From Streptomyces sennicomposti (GTDB lineage Bacteria > Actinomycetota > Actinomycetes > Streptomycetales > Streptomycetaceae), in assembly GCF_019890635.1 (NCBI RefSeq), contig NZ_JAIOAB010000006.1, forward strand, positions 62,001 to 126,000: 64,000 nucleotides of DNA. Direction: 5' to 3'. Below are positions 30,224 to 40,492 of the stretch, in pieces. Position numbers and translations under genes: made by a program. Positions within the stretch are counted from its first letter, which is position 1, and every line of letters starts with the position of its first letter. A model generated the notes under the pieces. The model made no database searches, was not told the DNA's origin, and saw only the letters and a program-made list of their open reading frames with translations.

Positions 30224-30964
30224 TCAGTTCAGGCTGGTCGGGGCGCGCGTCAGATCGGGCGACGGCAGCGACGGCAGGCTGCGGATGATCGCCGTCTCCG
30301 CGCGCAGCAGCCGCAGCTCGTCGCGCAGCCGCGAGGCGGTGTCCGGCGCCTGGAGCAGCCGCTGCTTGGTCGGCGTGTCCAGCACCATCGCCGCCGCCAC
30401 CAGGTACGACACCACGTTCGGCTCGTCCGGCAGCTCCGCGCCGGTGGCCAGCGACCGCTCCCGCGCGCCCGCCAGCCGCTTCTGGTACTGCCGGAAGGAC
30501 CGCAGCACCCCCTCGGCCAGCGCGCCCGCCTCGTCGCCGCTCTCCTCGGGCAGCTCCTCCAGCTCCGCCGTCAGGAACGGCCCCGAGGCGTCCACCGACA
30601 CCAGCCGCACCCGGGTGGTGCCGGTCGCGAGCACCTCGAAGGTGCCGTCGGCCCGCTCCCGTATCGTCGCCGCGTCCGCCACGCAGCCCACGCCGTGGAA
30701 GGCCCGGGCGGGGTCGGCGCCGAACCCGGCGGCGGGCCCGCTGTCGGGCACGGCCGTCGGGTCGGGCAGGCCCGGGGCGCTCGGGGCGACCTCGTGGCCG
30801 TCGCGGATCGCCACGACGGCGAACCGGCGCGGTTCGTCCTCCGGGCTCTTCAGCAGGGTGCGCATCATCGCGCGGTACCGCTCCTCGAAGACGTTCAACG
30901 GGAGCACCAGTCCCGGGAACAGCACGGAGTTCAGCGGGAACAGGGGAAGCCGGACGGTGGTCAC
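30224..30964 (-). CDS. Lon substrate-binding (N-terminal LON) domain protein
   Basis: A 246-residue stand-alone LON domain. The start LPLFPLNSVLFPGLVLPLNV followed by FEERYRAMM is the hallmark. No ATPase or protease domain follows. Such proteins are of unknown role; some may recruit substrates. TAGGCT (reverse strand, 30973-30978) lies 8 nt before GTG 30964, suggesting a leaderless transcript. The 3' end lies 31 bp from ybaK. Confidence 0.9.
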   Translation of the reverse strand: MTTVRLPLFPLNSVLFPGLVLPLNVFEERYRAMMRTLLKSPEDEPRRFAVVAIRDGHEVAPSAPGLPDPTAVPDSGPAAGFGADPARAFHGVGCVADAATIRERADGTFEVLATGTTRVRLVSVDASGPFLTAELEELPEESGDEAGALAEGVLRSFRQYQKRLAGARERSLATGAELPDEPNVVSYLVAAAMVLDTPTKQRLLQAPDTASRLRDELRLLRAETAIIRSLPSLPSPDLTRAPTSLN

Positions 30965-30975
30965 GCCGCAGAAGC

Positions 30976-32025
30976 CTAATGGCCGCGGGCGCGGGCGCGT
31001 CGGCCGCGCCCGTTTTCCGGGCCGTCGTCCGGCTTCGTGCCGCATGCCGCACGGACCTCGGCGCGCAGTTCCAGGAACAGGCCGAGCCCGTCGTCGGACA
31101 CCCGGTCCCAGGGGAAGGAGGTGGCGTACGGGCCGATGAGGCCGAACTGTCCGAGCGCCTCCTCCCGGCGGCCGAGCCGGATCAGCACGTACGCCAGCAG
31201 GTTGCGGATCTCCGCCGCCGGCCGGGGCCGGTCCGCCGGGAGCAGGGCGGACAGCGCGATGGCCCGGTCCGCCGCCGCGTCCAGCCGGGCCCGCTCCACC
31301 CCGGCCGCGCCGCGGTCGGTGAGGTAGCTGAAGGCGGCGCGGGCCGGCAGCGCCCGCACCAGCGAACGGGCCGGGGCGTCCTGCGCGGCCAGGTCGGCGA
31401 AGTCGAAGCACTCGCGGTGCGAGCCGTGCCAGGAGGAGGCCAGGTAGCGCAGGGCGGCGACATGGCAGCCCCAGTGGTGCGGGGCGCGGCGCACCGCGGC
31501 CTCCCACAGCTCGCCGAAGTAGGTGTGCCCGGCGCGGCTGCCGCGCGCGTGGTCCAGCGCGACCCGCCACGGCACCGGGTCCCGGTCGTCGGCGCGGGCG
31601 GCGGCGGTGATCAGCGGGCTGACCTCGCGCAGCAGCTCGGCCCGGCCCGGCGAGGGCCAGGCGCGGTCCACGGCGAGCTGGGCGGCGACCAGCAGCGCGT
31701 CCGGGTCGTGCGGGGCGGCGGCCCGCCAGTCCCGCAGCCAGTCGGGCCGCGAGCGGGCGAAGGCGGCCAGCTTCAGCGCGTACCGGTCGCGGTCGTCCCA
31801 CTCGCTCCGCTCGCGGGTCTCGGCGAGCAGGGCGGCGGCGGGCGCGTAGGCGCCCGCGGCGGCGGCGACCAGCGCCGGTCCGAGGCGGTCGTCGGGGACG
31901 TCCAGGAGCACCTCGTCGTCGGCGGGCAGTCCGTCGGCGGCGAGGACGGCGACGGGGCGCCGGGCGCTTCGTGTCATCCGGGTGGGGCGGATGAAGGGGG
32001 GCAGCAGAGCCATGGTGTCGACCAT
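30976..32025 (-). CDS. helical (TPR-like) protein of unknown function
   Basis: About 349 residues, predicted mainly alpha-helical and rich in Ala, Arg, Asp and Trp. Repeated helix pairs around RDRYALKLAAFARSRPDW, EAAVRRAPHHWGCHVAALR and LLAYVLIRLGRREEALGQFG suggest TPR-like packing. I do not recognise the family. ATG 32025 is a tentative start (ATG 32013 also fits), since neither has a strong ribosome site. The stop lies only 11 bp from the LON-domain gene start, so the two may be cotranscribed. The C-terminus is Arg/Gly-rich. Confidence 0.75.
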   Translation of the reverse strand: MVDTMALLPPFIRPTRMTRSARRPVAVLAADGLPADDEVLLDVPDDRLGPALVAAAAGAYAPAAALLAETRERSEWDDRDRYALKLAAFARSRPDWLRDWRAAAPHDPDALLVAAQLAVDRAWPSPGRAELLREVSPLITAAARADDRDPVPWRVALDHARGSRAGHTYFGELWEAAVRRAPHHWGCHVAALRYLASSWHGSHRECFDFADLAAQDAPARSLVRALPARAAFSYLTDRGAAGVERARLDAAADRAIALSALLPADRPRPAAEIRNLLAYVLIRLGRREEALGQFGLIGPYATSFPWDRVSDDGLGLFLELRAEVRAACGTKPDDGPENGRGRRARARGH

Positions 32026-32205
32026 TGAAAGTGCGCAGGTGGCGACCGCGCCAGAGGATGGGGGCAAGCCGGTGAAAGTTGTACGCCGACCGGTCAAGGT
32101 CCGGTAAAAAGGTGAGCGTTCAACTATGTTCTCGCGCCGCAGGGCGCCTCTCGCGCCCCCCGGAATCCGAACGGGTCTCGAACGATCCTCGAACGGGCTC
32201 GAACG

Positions 32206-33786
32206 CTAGTTCCGGCGCAGCAGCCGGGTCGCGCCCGCCGCCACCGTCGTGGCCAGCGTCCAGCCCAGCAGGACCAGCGCCGCCGCGAGCCACTGCCAGC
32301 CGCCGCTCAGCTGCCACTGGCTGGCCTGGCCGAAGTCCACCACCGGCAGCAGCAGATCGAGGGCGTACAGGGCCGGGTTCCAGTGCGGGTGCTGATCGCC
32401 CGAGGCGGCCGGCGGACGCCCGGCGTGCGCGAAGGCCAGCGAGCCGGCCGCCCACAGCACCGCCATCCACACCGCCGCCCGGCCGGGCCGGTAGCCGTAG
32501 GCCACCGTGACGTCCTGGAGGTAGCCCCACAGCTTGGACGCCAGCGGCAGCGTCTCGCGACGGCGGCGGTGCTTGGCGAGGAGCACCTCGCGCGCGTCCT
32601 CGTCCTCGCCCGACTCCTTCAGCACCGCCGCCAGCCGCTCGTACGGCTCCGGGTTGAACTCGGCGGTCGCCGCCGCCACCCACTGCAGCCGCTCGGCCAG
32701 CGGGAACGGCCCCTGCGGCACCAGGTTCTCGTAGGTGAAGCCGCCCATGTGCAGCTGACCGGGGCCGGGCCAGCTGTCCGCGCGGTCGACCAGCGTCTCG
32801 ATCTTCGCGCCCGACAGCACCACCTTGCCGCGCCCTGGCCGCTCCCCGAGGAAGCGCAGCTCGGGCGCCTGCACCCGGCGCAGCGACAGCTCCTGCTCGT
32901 CGCCGAGGACGAACCGCGCCCCCTCCAGATCGACCGCGTCGCCGAACCGCCCGTCGTCCAGCCGCACCCCGCCCTCGCACTCCACGTGCTGGATGCGCGT
33001 CCCGCGCGCGGGCGTCACCCCGCTCATCATCGGGTTGCCGAGCCCGGCCGGGGTCAGATACAGGGTGCGCTCGACGGTCAGCTGCGGCGCGTTGAGCGCG
33101 TAGCGCGTGTACGGGCCGGCGAGCCGGGCGCCGCGCAGGCTCAGCGACACGCCGATCTTCGCGCTGCGCAGGCTCACCTCGCCGTACGCCTGCAACAGCT
33201 CCGCCTGGAGGTCCTGGCCCACCGTCAGCCCGTCGGCGGCCAGCGACCGCCCGGCCCGGTCCCGGTGCACCACCGCCTGGTTGAGCAGCAGGTCCGTGCC
33301 TATCTGCGCGTCGGTCAGCCGCATCCCGCGCCGGAACCGGCACCGCGGCAGATGCAGATCGCCCTCGGTCTGCACCCGCGCCGCCTCCAGCCGCGGCACC
33401 GCGCAGTCCACCAGCCGCAGCGTCGTGAAGCGGGCCTCCGGCAGCAGCACCTCCTCCTCGAACCGGCACCCCTTCATCTCCACGAACGGCACCACCGTGC
33501 CCCCGGCCAGATCGAGCGGGCCGGTGATCCGCAGACCGGTCAGCTTCAGCGAGGAGACCCGCCCGGCGAGCGCGGGCGGCCCGTCCAGCAGCAGCCAGCA
33601 CACCACCCGCGCCCGCACCGACCGCTCCGGCCCCCAGGGGCGGTCGCCGTGCGGATCGTCCACCGCCGCGTCCCCGGCGCGCAGGTCGTACACGCTGCCG
33701 TTGCGGAAGGCCTGCCACATCCCGGCCTCGACGTCGGTCAGGTCGTCCGGCAGGTCTCCGGCCCGGCGGCCGGTGCCCTCGGTCAC
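32206..33786 (-). CDS. membrane-associated protein with right-handed beta-helix-like region
   Basis: About 526 residues. Residues 70-330 consist of repeated short strands with hydrophobic periodicity ([41 protein letters not shown]), resembling degenerate pentapeptide-repeat or beta-helix folds. The C-terminal 150 residues contain about two or three membrane helices. Streptomyces homologues are, in my memory, annotated as membrane-associated oxidoreductases, but I see no cofactor motif, so that name is not supported here. The start is GTG 33786 or GTG 33792; GAAGAAGGGG lies just upstream and favours 33786. It is divergent from the his operon. Confidence 0.75.
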   Translation of the reverse strand: MTEGTGRRAGDLPDDLTDVEAGMWQAFRNGSVYDLRAGDAAVDDPHGDRPWGPERSVRARVVCWLLLDGPPALAGRVSSLKLTGLRITGPLDLAGGTVVPFVEMKGCRFEEEVLLPEARFTTLRLVDCAVPRLEAARVQTEGDLHLPRCRFRRGMRLTDAQIGTDLLLNQAVVHRDRAGRSLAADGLTVGQDLQAELLQAYGEVSLRSAKIGVSLSLRGARLAGPYTRYALNAPQLTVERTLYLTPAGLGNPMMSGVTPARGTRIQHVECEGGVRLDDGRFGDAVDLEGARFVLGDEQELSLRRVQAPELRFLGERPGRGKVVLSGAKIETLVDRADSWPGPGQLHMGGFTYENLVPQGPFPLAERLQWVAAATAEFNPEPYERLAAVLKESGEDEDAREVLLAKHRRRRETLPLASKLWGYLQDVTVAYGYRPGRAAVWMAVLWAAGSLAFAHAGRPPAASGDQHPHWNPALYALDLLLPVVDFGQASQWQLSGGWQWLAAALVLLGWTLATTVAAGATRLLRRN

Positions 33787-34034
33787 GGTCACCCCTTCTT
33801 CCCCGGCTACTCGTGGGTTCTGTGGGTTCGTACAACCGGTCATGCCCGATGTGTGACGATTCGAACGCGAAGCGTGAAGAAGATCTTCCGACGATCACCC
33901 GAACGTGCCGGGGCGCGCCGGGCGGGAGCCGGGCCCGGGACGCCGTCACAGGGGACACCCGAGTGACGGACGTTCTGTATCAGCCATTGATACGGGCGAA
34001 CGGCTCGCGCGCGCGGTCTGAGAGAATTGGAACC

Positions 34035-35360
34035 GTGATCTCCCGAATCGATCTGCGCGGCGACGCCCTCCCCGAGGGCCCCGCCCTGCGTGACCTGCTG
34101 CCCCGAGCCGACTTCGACGTTCAGGCCGCCCTGGAGAAGGTGCGTCCGATCTGCGAGGCCGTGCATCATCGCGGCGACGCGGCGCTGATCGACTTCGCCG
34201 AGAAGTTCGACGGCGTACGGCTGGAATCGGTGCGGGTCCCCGAGCAGGCGATCAAGGAAGCCCTGGAGCGGCTGGACCCCGCCGTGCGCGCCGCCCTGGA
34301 GGAGTCCATCCGCCGGGCCCGCCTGGTCCACCGCGCACAGCGCCGCACCACGCACACCACCCAGGTCGTCCCCGGCGGCTCGGTCACCGAGAAGTGGGTG
34401 CCCGTCGAGCGCGTCGGGCTGTACGCGCCGGGCGGCCGCTCGGTCTACCCGTCCTCCGTGGTGATGAACGTCGTGCCCGCCCAGGAGGCCGGCGTCGAGT
34501 CCATCGCGCTCGCCTCCCCGGCCCAGGCCGAGTTCGGCGGCCTGCCGCACCCGACGATCCTGGCCGCCTGCGCCCTGCTCGGCGTGGACGAGGTGTACGC
34601 CGCAGGAGGCGCCACCGCCGTGGCGATGTTCGCCCACGGCACCGAGTCCTGCCCGCCCGCGAACATGGTCACCGGCCCCGGCAACATCTGGGTCGCCGCC
34701 GCCAAGCGCTACTTCACCGGCAAGATCGGCATCGACGCCGAGGCCGGGCCGACCGAGATCGCCGTCCTCGCCGACGCCACCGCCGATCCGGTGCACATCG
34801 CCTCCGACCTGATCAGCCAGGCCGAGCACGACCCGCTGGCCGCCGCCGTCCTCGTCACCGACTCCGTCGAGCTGGCGGACGCGGTGGAGAGGGAACTGGA
34901 GCCGCAGGTCGCGGCCACCAAGCACATCGAGGACCGGATCCGCCCGGCGCTCGCGGGCAAGCAGTCCGCGATCGTTCTCGTGGACGGCCTGGCGGAGGGC
35001 CTGCGCGTGGTCGACGCCTACGGCGCCGAGCACCTGGAGATCCAGACCGCCGACGCCGCCGCGGTCGCCGACCGGGTGCGCAACGCCGGGGCGATCTTCA
35101 TCGGCCCCTGGGCGCCCGTCTCGCTCGGCGACTACGCCGCGGGCTCCAACCACGTCCTGCCGACCGGCGGCTGCGCCTGCCACTCCTCGGGCCTGTCCGT
35201 GCAGTCCTTCCTGCGCGGCATCCACATCGTGGACTACACGCGCGACGCCCTCGCCGAGGTCGCCCACCACGTGGTGACGCTGGCCGAGGCGGAGGACCTG
35301 CCCGCGCACGGCGCGGCGATCAAGGCGAGGTTCGAGTGGAAGGTCCCGGAAAGCAAGTGA
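34035..35360 (+). CDS. hisD: histidinol dehydrogenase
   Basis: A 441-residue enzyme oxidising L-histidinol to histidine with two NAD+. Zinc- and substrate-binding motifs are visible: [37 protein letters not shown], the catalytic [12 protein letters not shown] and the C-terminal [18 protein letters not shown] at 34022-34027 lies 7 nt before GTG 34035, so it may be leaderless. It heads the operon and overlaps hisC by GTGA. Confidence 0.97.
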   Translation: MISRIDLRGDALPEGPALRDLLPRADFDVQAALEKVRPICEAVHHRGDAALIDFAEKFDGVRLESVRVPEQAIKEALERLDPAVRAALEESIRRARLVHRAQRRTTHTTQVVPGGSVTEKWVPVERVGLYAPGGRSVYPSSVVMNVVPAQEAGVESIALASPAQAEFGGLPHPTILAACALLGVDEVYAAGGATAVAMFAHGTESCPPANMVTGPGNIWVAAAKRYFTGKIGIDAEAGPTEIAVLADATADPVHIASDLISQAEHDPLAAAVLVTDSVELADAVERELEPQVAATKHIEDRIRPALAGKQSAIVLVDGLAEGLRVVDAYGAEHLEIQTADAAAVADRVRNAGAIFIGPWAPVSLGDYAAGSNHVLPTGGCACHSSGLSVQSFLRGIHIVDYTRDALAEVAHHVVTLAEAEDLPAHGAAIKARFEWKVPESK

Positions 35361-36466
35361 CGTTCGGCATCGACGATCTCCCCGTACGGGACGAGCTGCG
35401 CGGCAAGTCCCCCTACGGAGCGCCCCAGTTGGACGTCCCCGTACGGCTGAACACCAACGAGAACCCCTACCCGCTGCCCGAACCGCTCGTGGAGCGGATC
35501 GCGGAGCGGGTCCGCGAGGTCGCCCGCGACCTCAACCGCTACCCCGACCGGGACGCGGTCGAACTGCGCACCGCCCTGGCCGCGTACCTGACGAAGACCG
35601 GCCACCACCGGCTCGGCATCGAGAACGTCTGGGCAGCCAACGGCTCCAACGAGGTCATCCAGCAACTGCTGCAGACCTTCGGCGGCCCCGGCCGCACCGC
35701 GATCGGTTTTGAACCCTCGTACTCGATGCACGCGCTCATCGCCCGCGGCACCGGCACCGGCTGGATCTCCGGCCCGCGCGGCGAGGACTTCGCCATCGAC
35801 CTGCCCGCCGCCGAGCGGGCCGTCGCCGAGCACAAGCCCGACGTCGTCTTCGTCACCACCCCCAACAACCCCACCGGCAGCGCGGTCCCGCCCGAGACGG
35901 TCCTCGCGCTGTACGACGCGGCGCAGGCGGCCAAGCCGTCCATCGTGGTCGTGGACGAGGCCTACATCGAGTTCAGCCACGGCGACTCGCTGCTGCCGCT
36001 GCTGGCGGGCCGCCCCCACCTGGTGATCTCCCGCACCATGTCGAAGGCGTTCGGCGCGGCCGGGCTGCGCCTCGGCTACCTCGCCGCGCACCCCGCGGTC
36101 GTGGACGCCGTCCAGCTGGTCCGGCTGCCCTACCACCTCTCGGCGATCACCCAGGCCACCGCCCTGGCCGCCCTGGAGCACACCGACACGCTGCTGAAGT
36201 ACGTCGAGCAGCTCAAGGCCGAACGCGACCGCCTGGTCGCCGAACTGCGCGCCGCCGGCTACGACGTGGTCGAGTCCGACGCCAACTTCGTCCAGTTCGG
36301 CCGGTTCGCCGACGCCCACCAGGTCTGGCAGCGGATCCTCGACCGGGGCGTCCTGGTCCGGGACAACGGCGTACCGGGGTGGCTGCGGGTGTCCGCCGGC
36401 ACCCCCGAGGAGAACGACGCGTTCCTGGACGCGGTCCGTCACATCAAGAAGGAGTCCCAGGCATGA
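35357..36466 (+). CDS. hisC: histidinol-phosphate aminotransferase
   Basis: A 369-residue class I/II PLP aminotransferase converting imidazole acetol phosphate to histidinol phosphate. [17 protein letters not shown] contains the PLP lysine near residue 225. [15 protein letters not shown] binds the cofactor phosphate, and [12 protein letters not shown] and VDEAYIEF are conserved. GTG 35357 overlaps the hisD stop by 4 bp and the gene's own stop overlaps the hisB ATG. Confidence 0.97.
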   Translation: MTFGIDDLPVRDELRGKSPYGAPQLDVPVRLNTNENPYPLPEPLVERIAERVREVARDLNRYPDRDAVELRTALAAYLTKTGHHRLGIENVWAANGSNEVIQQLLQTFGGPGRTAIGFEPSYSMHALIARGTGTGWISGPRGEDFAIDLPAAERAVAEHKPDVVFVTTPNNPTGSAVPPETVLALYDAAQAAKPSIVVVDEAYIEFSHGDSLLPLLAGRPHLVISRTMSKAFGAAGLRLGYLAAHPAVVDAVQLVRLPYHLSAITQATALAALEHTDTLLKYVEQLKAERDRLVAELRAAGYDVVESDANFVQFGRFADAHQVWQRILDRGVLVRDNGVPGWLRVSAGTPEENDAFLDAVRHIKKESQA

Positions 36467-37056
36467 GCCGCGTCGGGCGCGTGGAGCGCACCACCAAGGA
36501 GACCTCGGTCCTGGTCGAGATCGACCTCGACGGCACCGGGAAGACCGACATCGCCACCGGCGTCGGCTTCTACGACCACATGCTCGACCAGCTCGGCCGG
36601 CACGGGCTGTTCGACCTCACCGTCAAGACCGACGGCGACCTGCACATCGACTCCCACCACACCATCGAGGACACCGCCCTCGCGCTCGGCGCCGCCTTCA
36701 AGCAGGCGCTCGGCGACAAGGTGGGCATCTACCGCTTCGGCAACTGCACGGTCCCGCTGGACGAGTCCCTCGCCCAGGTCACCGTCGACCTCTCCGGCCG
36801 CCCCTACCTCGTGCACACCGAGCCCGAGAACATGGCGCCGATGATCGGCGAGTACGACACCACGATGACCCGGCACATCCTGGAGTCCTTCGTCGCCCAG
36901 GCCCAGGTCGCCCTGCACGTCCACGTGCCCTACGGGCGCAACGCGCACCACATCGTGGAGTGCCAGTTCAAGGCGCTCGCCCGCGCGCTGCGCTACGCCA
37001 GCGAGCGCGACCCGCGCGCGGCCGGCATCCTCCCCTCCACGAAGGGCGCCCTGTGA
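36463..37056 (+). CDS. hisB: imidazoleglycerol-phosphate dehydratase
   Basis: A 197-residue monofunctional HisB without the phosphatase domain found in enterobacteria. Two duplicated halves each carry Mn-binding histidine motifs ([51 protein letters not shown]). Histidinol-phosphate phosphatase must be elsewhere. ATG 36463 overlaps hisC. Confidence 0.97.
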   Translation: MSRVGRVERTTKETSVLVEIDLDGTGKTDIATGVGFYDHMLDQLGRHGLFDLTVKTDGDLHIDSHHTIEDTALALGAAFKQALGDKVGIYRFGNCTVPLDESLAQVTVDLSGRPYLVHTEPENMAPMIGEYDTTMTRHILESFVAQAQVALHVHVPYGRNAHHIVECQFKALARALRYASERDPRAAGILPSTKGAL

Positions 37057-37217
37057 CCGGCCTGTCGACCATCCTCATCGTCGTCGGCCTGTTCCTGGTC
37101 GGCGGCATCATCTCCTTCGTCAAGCAGCAGATGCCGCGCAGCCTGATCGTGCTGCTGTCCATCGCCGCGGGGATGTGCCTGGTGGCGGGCGTGATGCGGC
37201 TGGAGGTGTGGAATTGA
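37053..37217 (+). CDS. small two-helix membrane protein in the his operon
   Basis: A 54-residue product starting at GTG 37053, which overlaps the hisB stop, and ending in a TTGA overlap with hisH. It contains two hydrophobic segments ([18 protein letters not shown] and [19 protein letters not shown]) joined by a short basic loop. Its position between hisB and hisH with overlap on both sides argues for real translation, although the function is unknown. It is too small for an enzyme. Confidence 0.75.
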   Translation: MTGLSTILIVVGLFLVGGIISFVKQQMPRSLIVLLSIAAGMCLVAGVMRLEVWN

Positions 37218-37858
37218 GCACGACGCCCAAGAAGGTGGTCGTCTTCGACTACGGCTTCGGCAACGTCCGCTCCGCCGAGCGCGCGCTGGCCCGGGCCGGC
37301 GCCGACGTGGAGATCACCCGTGACTTCGACACGGCGATGAACGCCGACGGGCTGCTCGTGCCCGGCGTCGGCGCGTTCGCCGCCTGCATGCGCGGCCTGA
37401 AGGAGGCCCGCGGCGACTGGATCGTGGACCGCCGGCTCTCCGGCGGCCGCCCGGTCATGGGCATCTGCGTCGGCATGCAGATCCTCTTCGCCCGCGGCAT
37501 CGAGCACGGGGTGGAGGCCGAGGGCCTGGACGAGTGGCCCGGCACGGTCGCCCCGCTGGAGGCGGACGTGGTGCCCCACATGGGCTGGAACACCGTCGAG
37601 GCGCCCGCCGACTCGGAGCTGTTCGCCGGCCTCGACGCCGACGCCCGCTTCTACTTCGTGCACTCCTACGCCGTCCACGACTGGCAGCTGGAGGCGCACA
37701 ACCCGGCGATGCTCGCCCCCAAGGTCACCTGGGCCACCCACGGCAAGCCCTTCGTGGCCGCCGTGGAGAACGGCGCCCTGTGGGCCACCCAGTTCCACCC
37801 CGAGAAGTCCGGCGACGCCGGAGCGCAGCTGCTGACCAACTGGATCGGAACCCTGTGA
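37214..37858 (+). CDS. hisH: imidazole glycerol phosphate synthase, glutamine amidotransferase subunit
   Basis: A 214-residue class I glutaminase that feeds ammonia to HisF. The nucleophile is Cys in [11 protein letters not shown] near residue 80, and HPEKSGDAG near residue 195 supplies His and Glu. I start it at TTG 37214, where GGAGG lies 7 nt upstream; GTG 37208 is in frame but too close to that site. The stop and the priA start overlap (TGATG). Confidence 0.95.
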   Translation: MSTTPKKVVVFDYGFGNVRSAERALARAGADVEITRDFDTAMNADGLLVPGVGAFAACMRGLKEARGDWIVDRRLSGGRPVMGICVGMQILFARGIEHGVEAEGLDEWPGTVAPLEADVVPHMGWNTVEAPADSELFAGLDADARFYFVHSYAVHDWQLEAHNPAMLAPKVTWATHGKPFVAAVENGALWATQFHPEKSGDAGAQLLTNWIGTL

Positions 37859-38583
37859 TGGCTTCGAAGCTCGAACTCCTCCCCGCCGTCGACGTCCGCG
37901 ACGGCCAGGCCGTCCGCCTCGTGCACGGCGAGTCCGGGACCGAGACCTCCTACGGTTCCCCGCTGGAGGCGGCCCTCGCCTGGCAGCGCTCCGGCGCCGA
38001 GTGGCTGCACCTGGTCGACCTGGACGCCGCGTTCGGCACCGGCGACAACCGCGCCCTGATCGCCGAGGTCGCCAAGGCCATGGACATCAAGGTCGAGCTG
38101 TCCGGCGGCATCCGCGACGACGACACCCTCGCCGCCGCCCTCGCCACCGGCTGCACCCGCGTCAACCTCGGCACCGCCGCCCTGGAGACCCCCGAGTGGG
38201 TCGCCAAGGTCATCGCCGAGCACGGCGACAAGATCGCCGTCGGCCTGGACGTGCGCGGCACCACGCTGCGCGGCCGCGGCTGGACCCGCGACGGCGGCGA
38301 CCTCTACGAGACGCTGGAGCGCCTGAACAAGGAGGGCTGCGCCCGCTACGTCGTCACCGACATCGCCAAGGACGGCACCCTCCAGGGCCCCAACCTGGAA
38401 CTGCTGAAGAACGTCTGCGCGGCCACCGACCGCCCGGTGGTGGCCTCCGGCGGCGTCTCCTCGCTCGCCGACCTGCGGGCCATCGCCGACCTCGTGCCGC
38501 TCGGTGTCGAGGGCGCCATCGTCGGGAAGGCCCTGTACGCGAAGGCGTTCACCCTCGAAGAGGCCCTGGCGGCCACGTCTTGA
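37858..38583 (+). CDS. priA: bifunctional phosphoribosyl isomerase A (HisA/TrpF)
   Basis: A 241-residue beta-alpha barrel. Catalytic Asp is in [15 protein letters not shown] near residue 11 and the second in [14 protein letters not shown] near residue 172. Phosphate-binding loops [10 protein letters not shown] and [10 protein letters not shown] are present. In actinobacteria that lack trpF, this enzyme isomerises both ProFAR (histidine) and phosphoribosyl anthranilate (tryptophan). No separate trpF is visible among the trp genes here, which agrees. It starts with ATG 37858, overlapping hisH. Confidence 0.95.
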   Translation: MASKLELLPAVDVRDGQAVRLVHGESGTETSYGSPLEAALAWQRSGAEWLHLVDLDAAFGTGDNRALIAEVAKAMDIKVELSGGIRDDDTLAAALATGCTRVNLGTAALETPEWVAKVIAEHGDKIAVGLDVRGTTLRGRGWTRDGGDLYETLERLNKEGCARYVVTDIAKDGTLQGPNLELLKNVCAATDRPVVASGGVSSLADLRAIADLVPLGVEGAIVGKALYAKAFTLEEALAATS

Positions 38584-38599
38584 AAAGGGGCACGGTGTC

Positions 38600-39004
38600 A
38601 TGACGTCCGAAGCCGTACGGCGCGTGCAGAGCGAAAGCCCCTGGGAAGAGAGTTTCGGATTCGCGCGTGCCGTCGCGGTGGGCGACCGCGTGCTGGTCGG
38701 CGGCACGACGTCCTTCAAGGGCAGCGTCCTCTACGGTGAGGGCGACCCCTACGAGCAGGCGAAGGTGGCCTTCACCGCCGCGCTCGAGGCGATCGCCGAG
38801 TTCGGGCTCGGTCCGGAGTCGGTGGTGCGGACCAGGATGTACCTGTCCCATTCCCGGGACGTCGACGAGGTGGGCCGCGCCCACCAGGAGCTGTTCGGCT
38901 CCGTGCGCCCGGTGGCGACCCTGCTGGTCGTGGAGGGCTTCGTCGACCCGCGCATCCTGGTCGAAGTGGAACTAGAGGCATTCAGAGGAGCCGAGAGCAC
39001 ATGA
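38600..39004 (+). CDS. RidA-family (YjgF/YER057c) protein
   Basis: A 134-residue RidA-fold protein. [22 protein letters not shown] and [21 protein letters not shown] are the conserved core. The Arg in VVRTRMYLS corresponds to the imine-binding Arg of deaminase-active members. RidA-type enzymes clear reactive enamine/imine intermediates. It lies between priA and hisF and overlaps hisF by ATGA. A role in protecting the PLP-dependent HisC is inference. Confidence 0.9.
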   Translation: MTSEAVRRVQSESPWEESFGFARAVAVGDRVLVGGTTSFKGSVLYGEGDPYEQAKVAFTAALEAIAEFGLGPESVVRTRMYLSHSRDVDEVGRAHQELFGSVRPVATLLVVEGFVDPRILVEVELEAFRGAEST

Positions 39005-39756
39005 CCCTGGCGGTCCGAGTCATCCCCTGCCTGGACGTGGACGGCGGCCGGGTCGTCAAGGGCGTCAACTTCCAGAACCTGCGCGACGCGGGCGACCCCG
39101 TCGAGATGGCCAAGGTGTACGACGCCGAGGGCGCCGACGAGCTGACGTTCCTGGACATCACCGCCTCCTCCGGCAACCGCGAGACGACGTACGAGGTGGT
39201 GCGCCGCACCGCCGAGCAGGTGTTCATCCCGCTCACCGTCGGCGGCGGCGTGCGCACCGCCGAGGACGTGGACAAGCTGCTGCGGGCGGGTGCCGACAAG
39301 GTCGGCGTCAACACCGCCGCGATCGCCCGCCCGGACCTGATCCGGGAGATCGCCGAGCGCTTCGGCCGCCAGGTGCTGGTGCTGTCCGTCGACGCGCGCC
39401 GCACCGAGTCCGGCTCCTTCGAGGTGACCACGCACGGCGGCCGCAAGGGCACCGGGATCGACGCGGTGGAGTGGGCGCACCGCGCCGCCGAACTCGGCGC
39501 GGGGGAGATCCTGCTGAACTCCATGGACGCGGACGGCACCAAGGACGGCTACGACCTGGAGATGATCGCCGCCGTCCGCAAGCACGTCACGGTGCCGGTC
39601 ATCGCCTCCGGCGGCGCCGGCCGGCTCGACCACTTCCCGCCGGCCGTCGGCGCGGGCGCGGACGCGGTCCTCGCCGCCTCCGTCTTCCACTTCGGCGACC
39701 TGCGCATCGGTCAGGTCAAGGAGACCCTGCGCGCGGCGGGCCACCCGGTGCGCTGA
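39001..39756 (+). CDS. hisF: imidazole glycerol phosphate synthase cyclase subunit
   Basis: A 251-residue barrel that closes the imidazole ring using ammonia from HisH. Catalytic Asp are in [14 protein letters not shown] near residue 11 and [15 protein letters not shown] near residue 135. Phosphate-binding motifs [10 protein letters not shown] and [10 protein letters not shown] are intact. The last gene of the operon is followed by a strong hairpin at 39782-39813. Confidence 0.97.
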   Translation: MTLAVRVIPCLDVDGGRVVKGVNFQNLRDAGDPVEMAKVYDAEGADELTFLDITASSGNRETTYEVVRRTAEQVFIPLTVGGGVRTAEDVDKLLRAGADKVGVNTAAIARPDLIREIAERFGRQVLVLSVDARRTESGSFEVTTHGGRKGTGIDAVEWAHRAAELGAGEILLNSMDADGTKDGYDLEMIAAVRKHVTVPVIASGGAGRLDHFPPAVGAGADAVLAASVFHFGDLRIGQVKETLRAAGHPVR

Positions 39757-39781
39757 GCCCGGGCGGACGAAGAAGCGGTCC

Positions 39782-39813
39782 GGCCCCGGTCGCCCCTGCG
39801 GGCGGCCGGGGCC
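39782..39813 (+). terminator. terminator after hisF
   Basis: Stem GGCCCCGGTCGCCC pairs with GGGCGGCCGGGGCC through one G-T wobble, with a four-base loop, and is followed by TTCT. Confidence 0.78.
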
Positions 39814-39840
39814 TTCTCGTGGGCAGACGCGAAAGAAAAG

Positions 39841-39861
39841 TTGCGCAAACTATATTGCGCA
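39841..39861 (+). promoter_or_regulatory. probable operator: TTGCGCA direct repeats before the ArsR gene
   Basis: TTGCGCA occurs at 39841-39847 and 39855-39861 (14-bp period) in an AT-rich pocket unusual for this genome. The first copy is itself palindromic (TTGCGCAA). It lies 30-50 bp before the ArsR start, where an autoregulatory operator is expected. No protein-binding evidence is available from sequence alone. Confidence 0.55.
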
Positions 39862-39890
39862 GTTTTTCTTTCCCTTCTACTGTTCAGGGC

Positions 39891-40478
39891 ATGTCACCCG
39901 AGAAGAGCCGCGAGATCACCGATCTCGGCACGCTCAAGGCGCTCGCCCACCCGCTGCGGATGAAGCTGTACCGGCTGCTGTTCGTGGCCGGCACCGCCAC
40001 CGCCTCCCAACTGGCCGAACAGGTGGACGAGGCCGTGTCGCTGGTCAGCTACCACCTGCGCAAACTCGCCGGGCACGGCCTGATCGAGGAGGCCGAGCCG
40101 CGCAGCGGGGACGCCCGGGAACGCTGGTGGCAGCCCGCCTCCGACGGCGTCTCCATCCGCGACGAGGACTTCCGCGACGCGCCGGAGAAGGCGGCGGCGC
40201 ACCTGGCCGCCTCCCGGCTCTTCGTGGAGCAGCGCGCCGAGATGTACCGCGCCTACCTCGACGGGCGCGCCCACTGGGGCCCCGAGTGGAACGAGGCCGC
40301 CCACGACAGCGAGTCGCTGCTGCGGCTGACCGCCGCCGAACTGGCCGGCCTCCAGAAGGACCTGCTCGACCTGGTGAAGAAGTACGACGCCGAGGGCCGC
40401 GCCCGGGAGGCGGCCGGCGACACCGAAGGGCGCGAGAACGTCGCGCTGCACGTGTACGGATTCCCGTTCCGCGTCTGA
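39891..40478 (+). CDS. ArsR-family winged-helix transcriptional regulator
   Basis: A 195-residue regulator. The N-terminal HTH is LGTLKALAHPLRMKLYRLL then TASQLAEQVDEAVSLVSYHLRKL, and the C-terminal region is helical, as in PadR/ArsR hybrids. No CxC metal motif is visible, so it probably does not sense metals through ArsR-type cysteines. It is followed 15 bp later by the MFS gene, a standard regulator-exporter pair. ATG 39891 lies just after the TTGCGCA repeats. Confidence 0.9.
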   Translation: MSPEKSREITDLGTLKALAHPLRMKLYRLLFVAGTATASQLAEQVDEAVSLVSYHLRKLAGHGLIEEAEPRSGDARERWWQPASDGVSIRDEDFRDAPEKAAAHLAASRLFVEQRAEMYRAYLDGRAHWGPEWNEAAHDSESLLRLTAAELAGLQKDLLDLVKKYDAEGRAREAAGDTEGRENVALHVYGFPFRV

Positions 40479-40492
40479 GAGAGGCCACCGCC

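Noticed and set aside
37175..37858. hisH starting at ATG 37175
   Set aside because: That frame would overlap the small membrane gene by 43 bp and has no ribosome site; TTG 37214 has GGAGG at good spacing.
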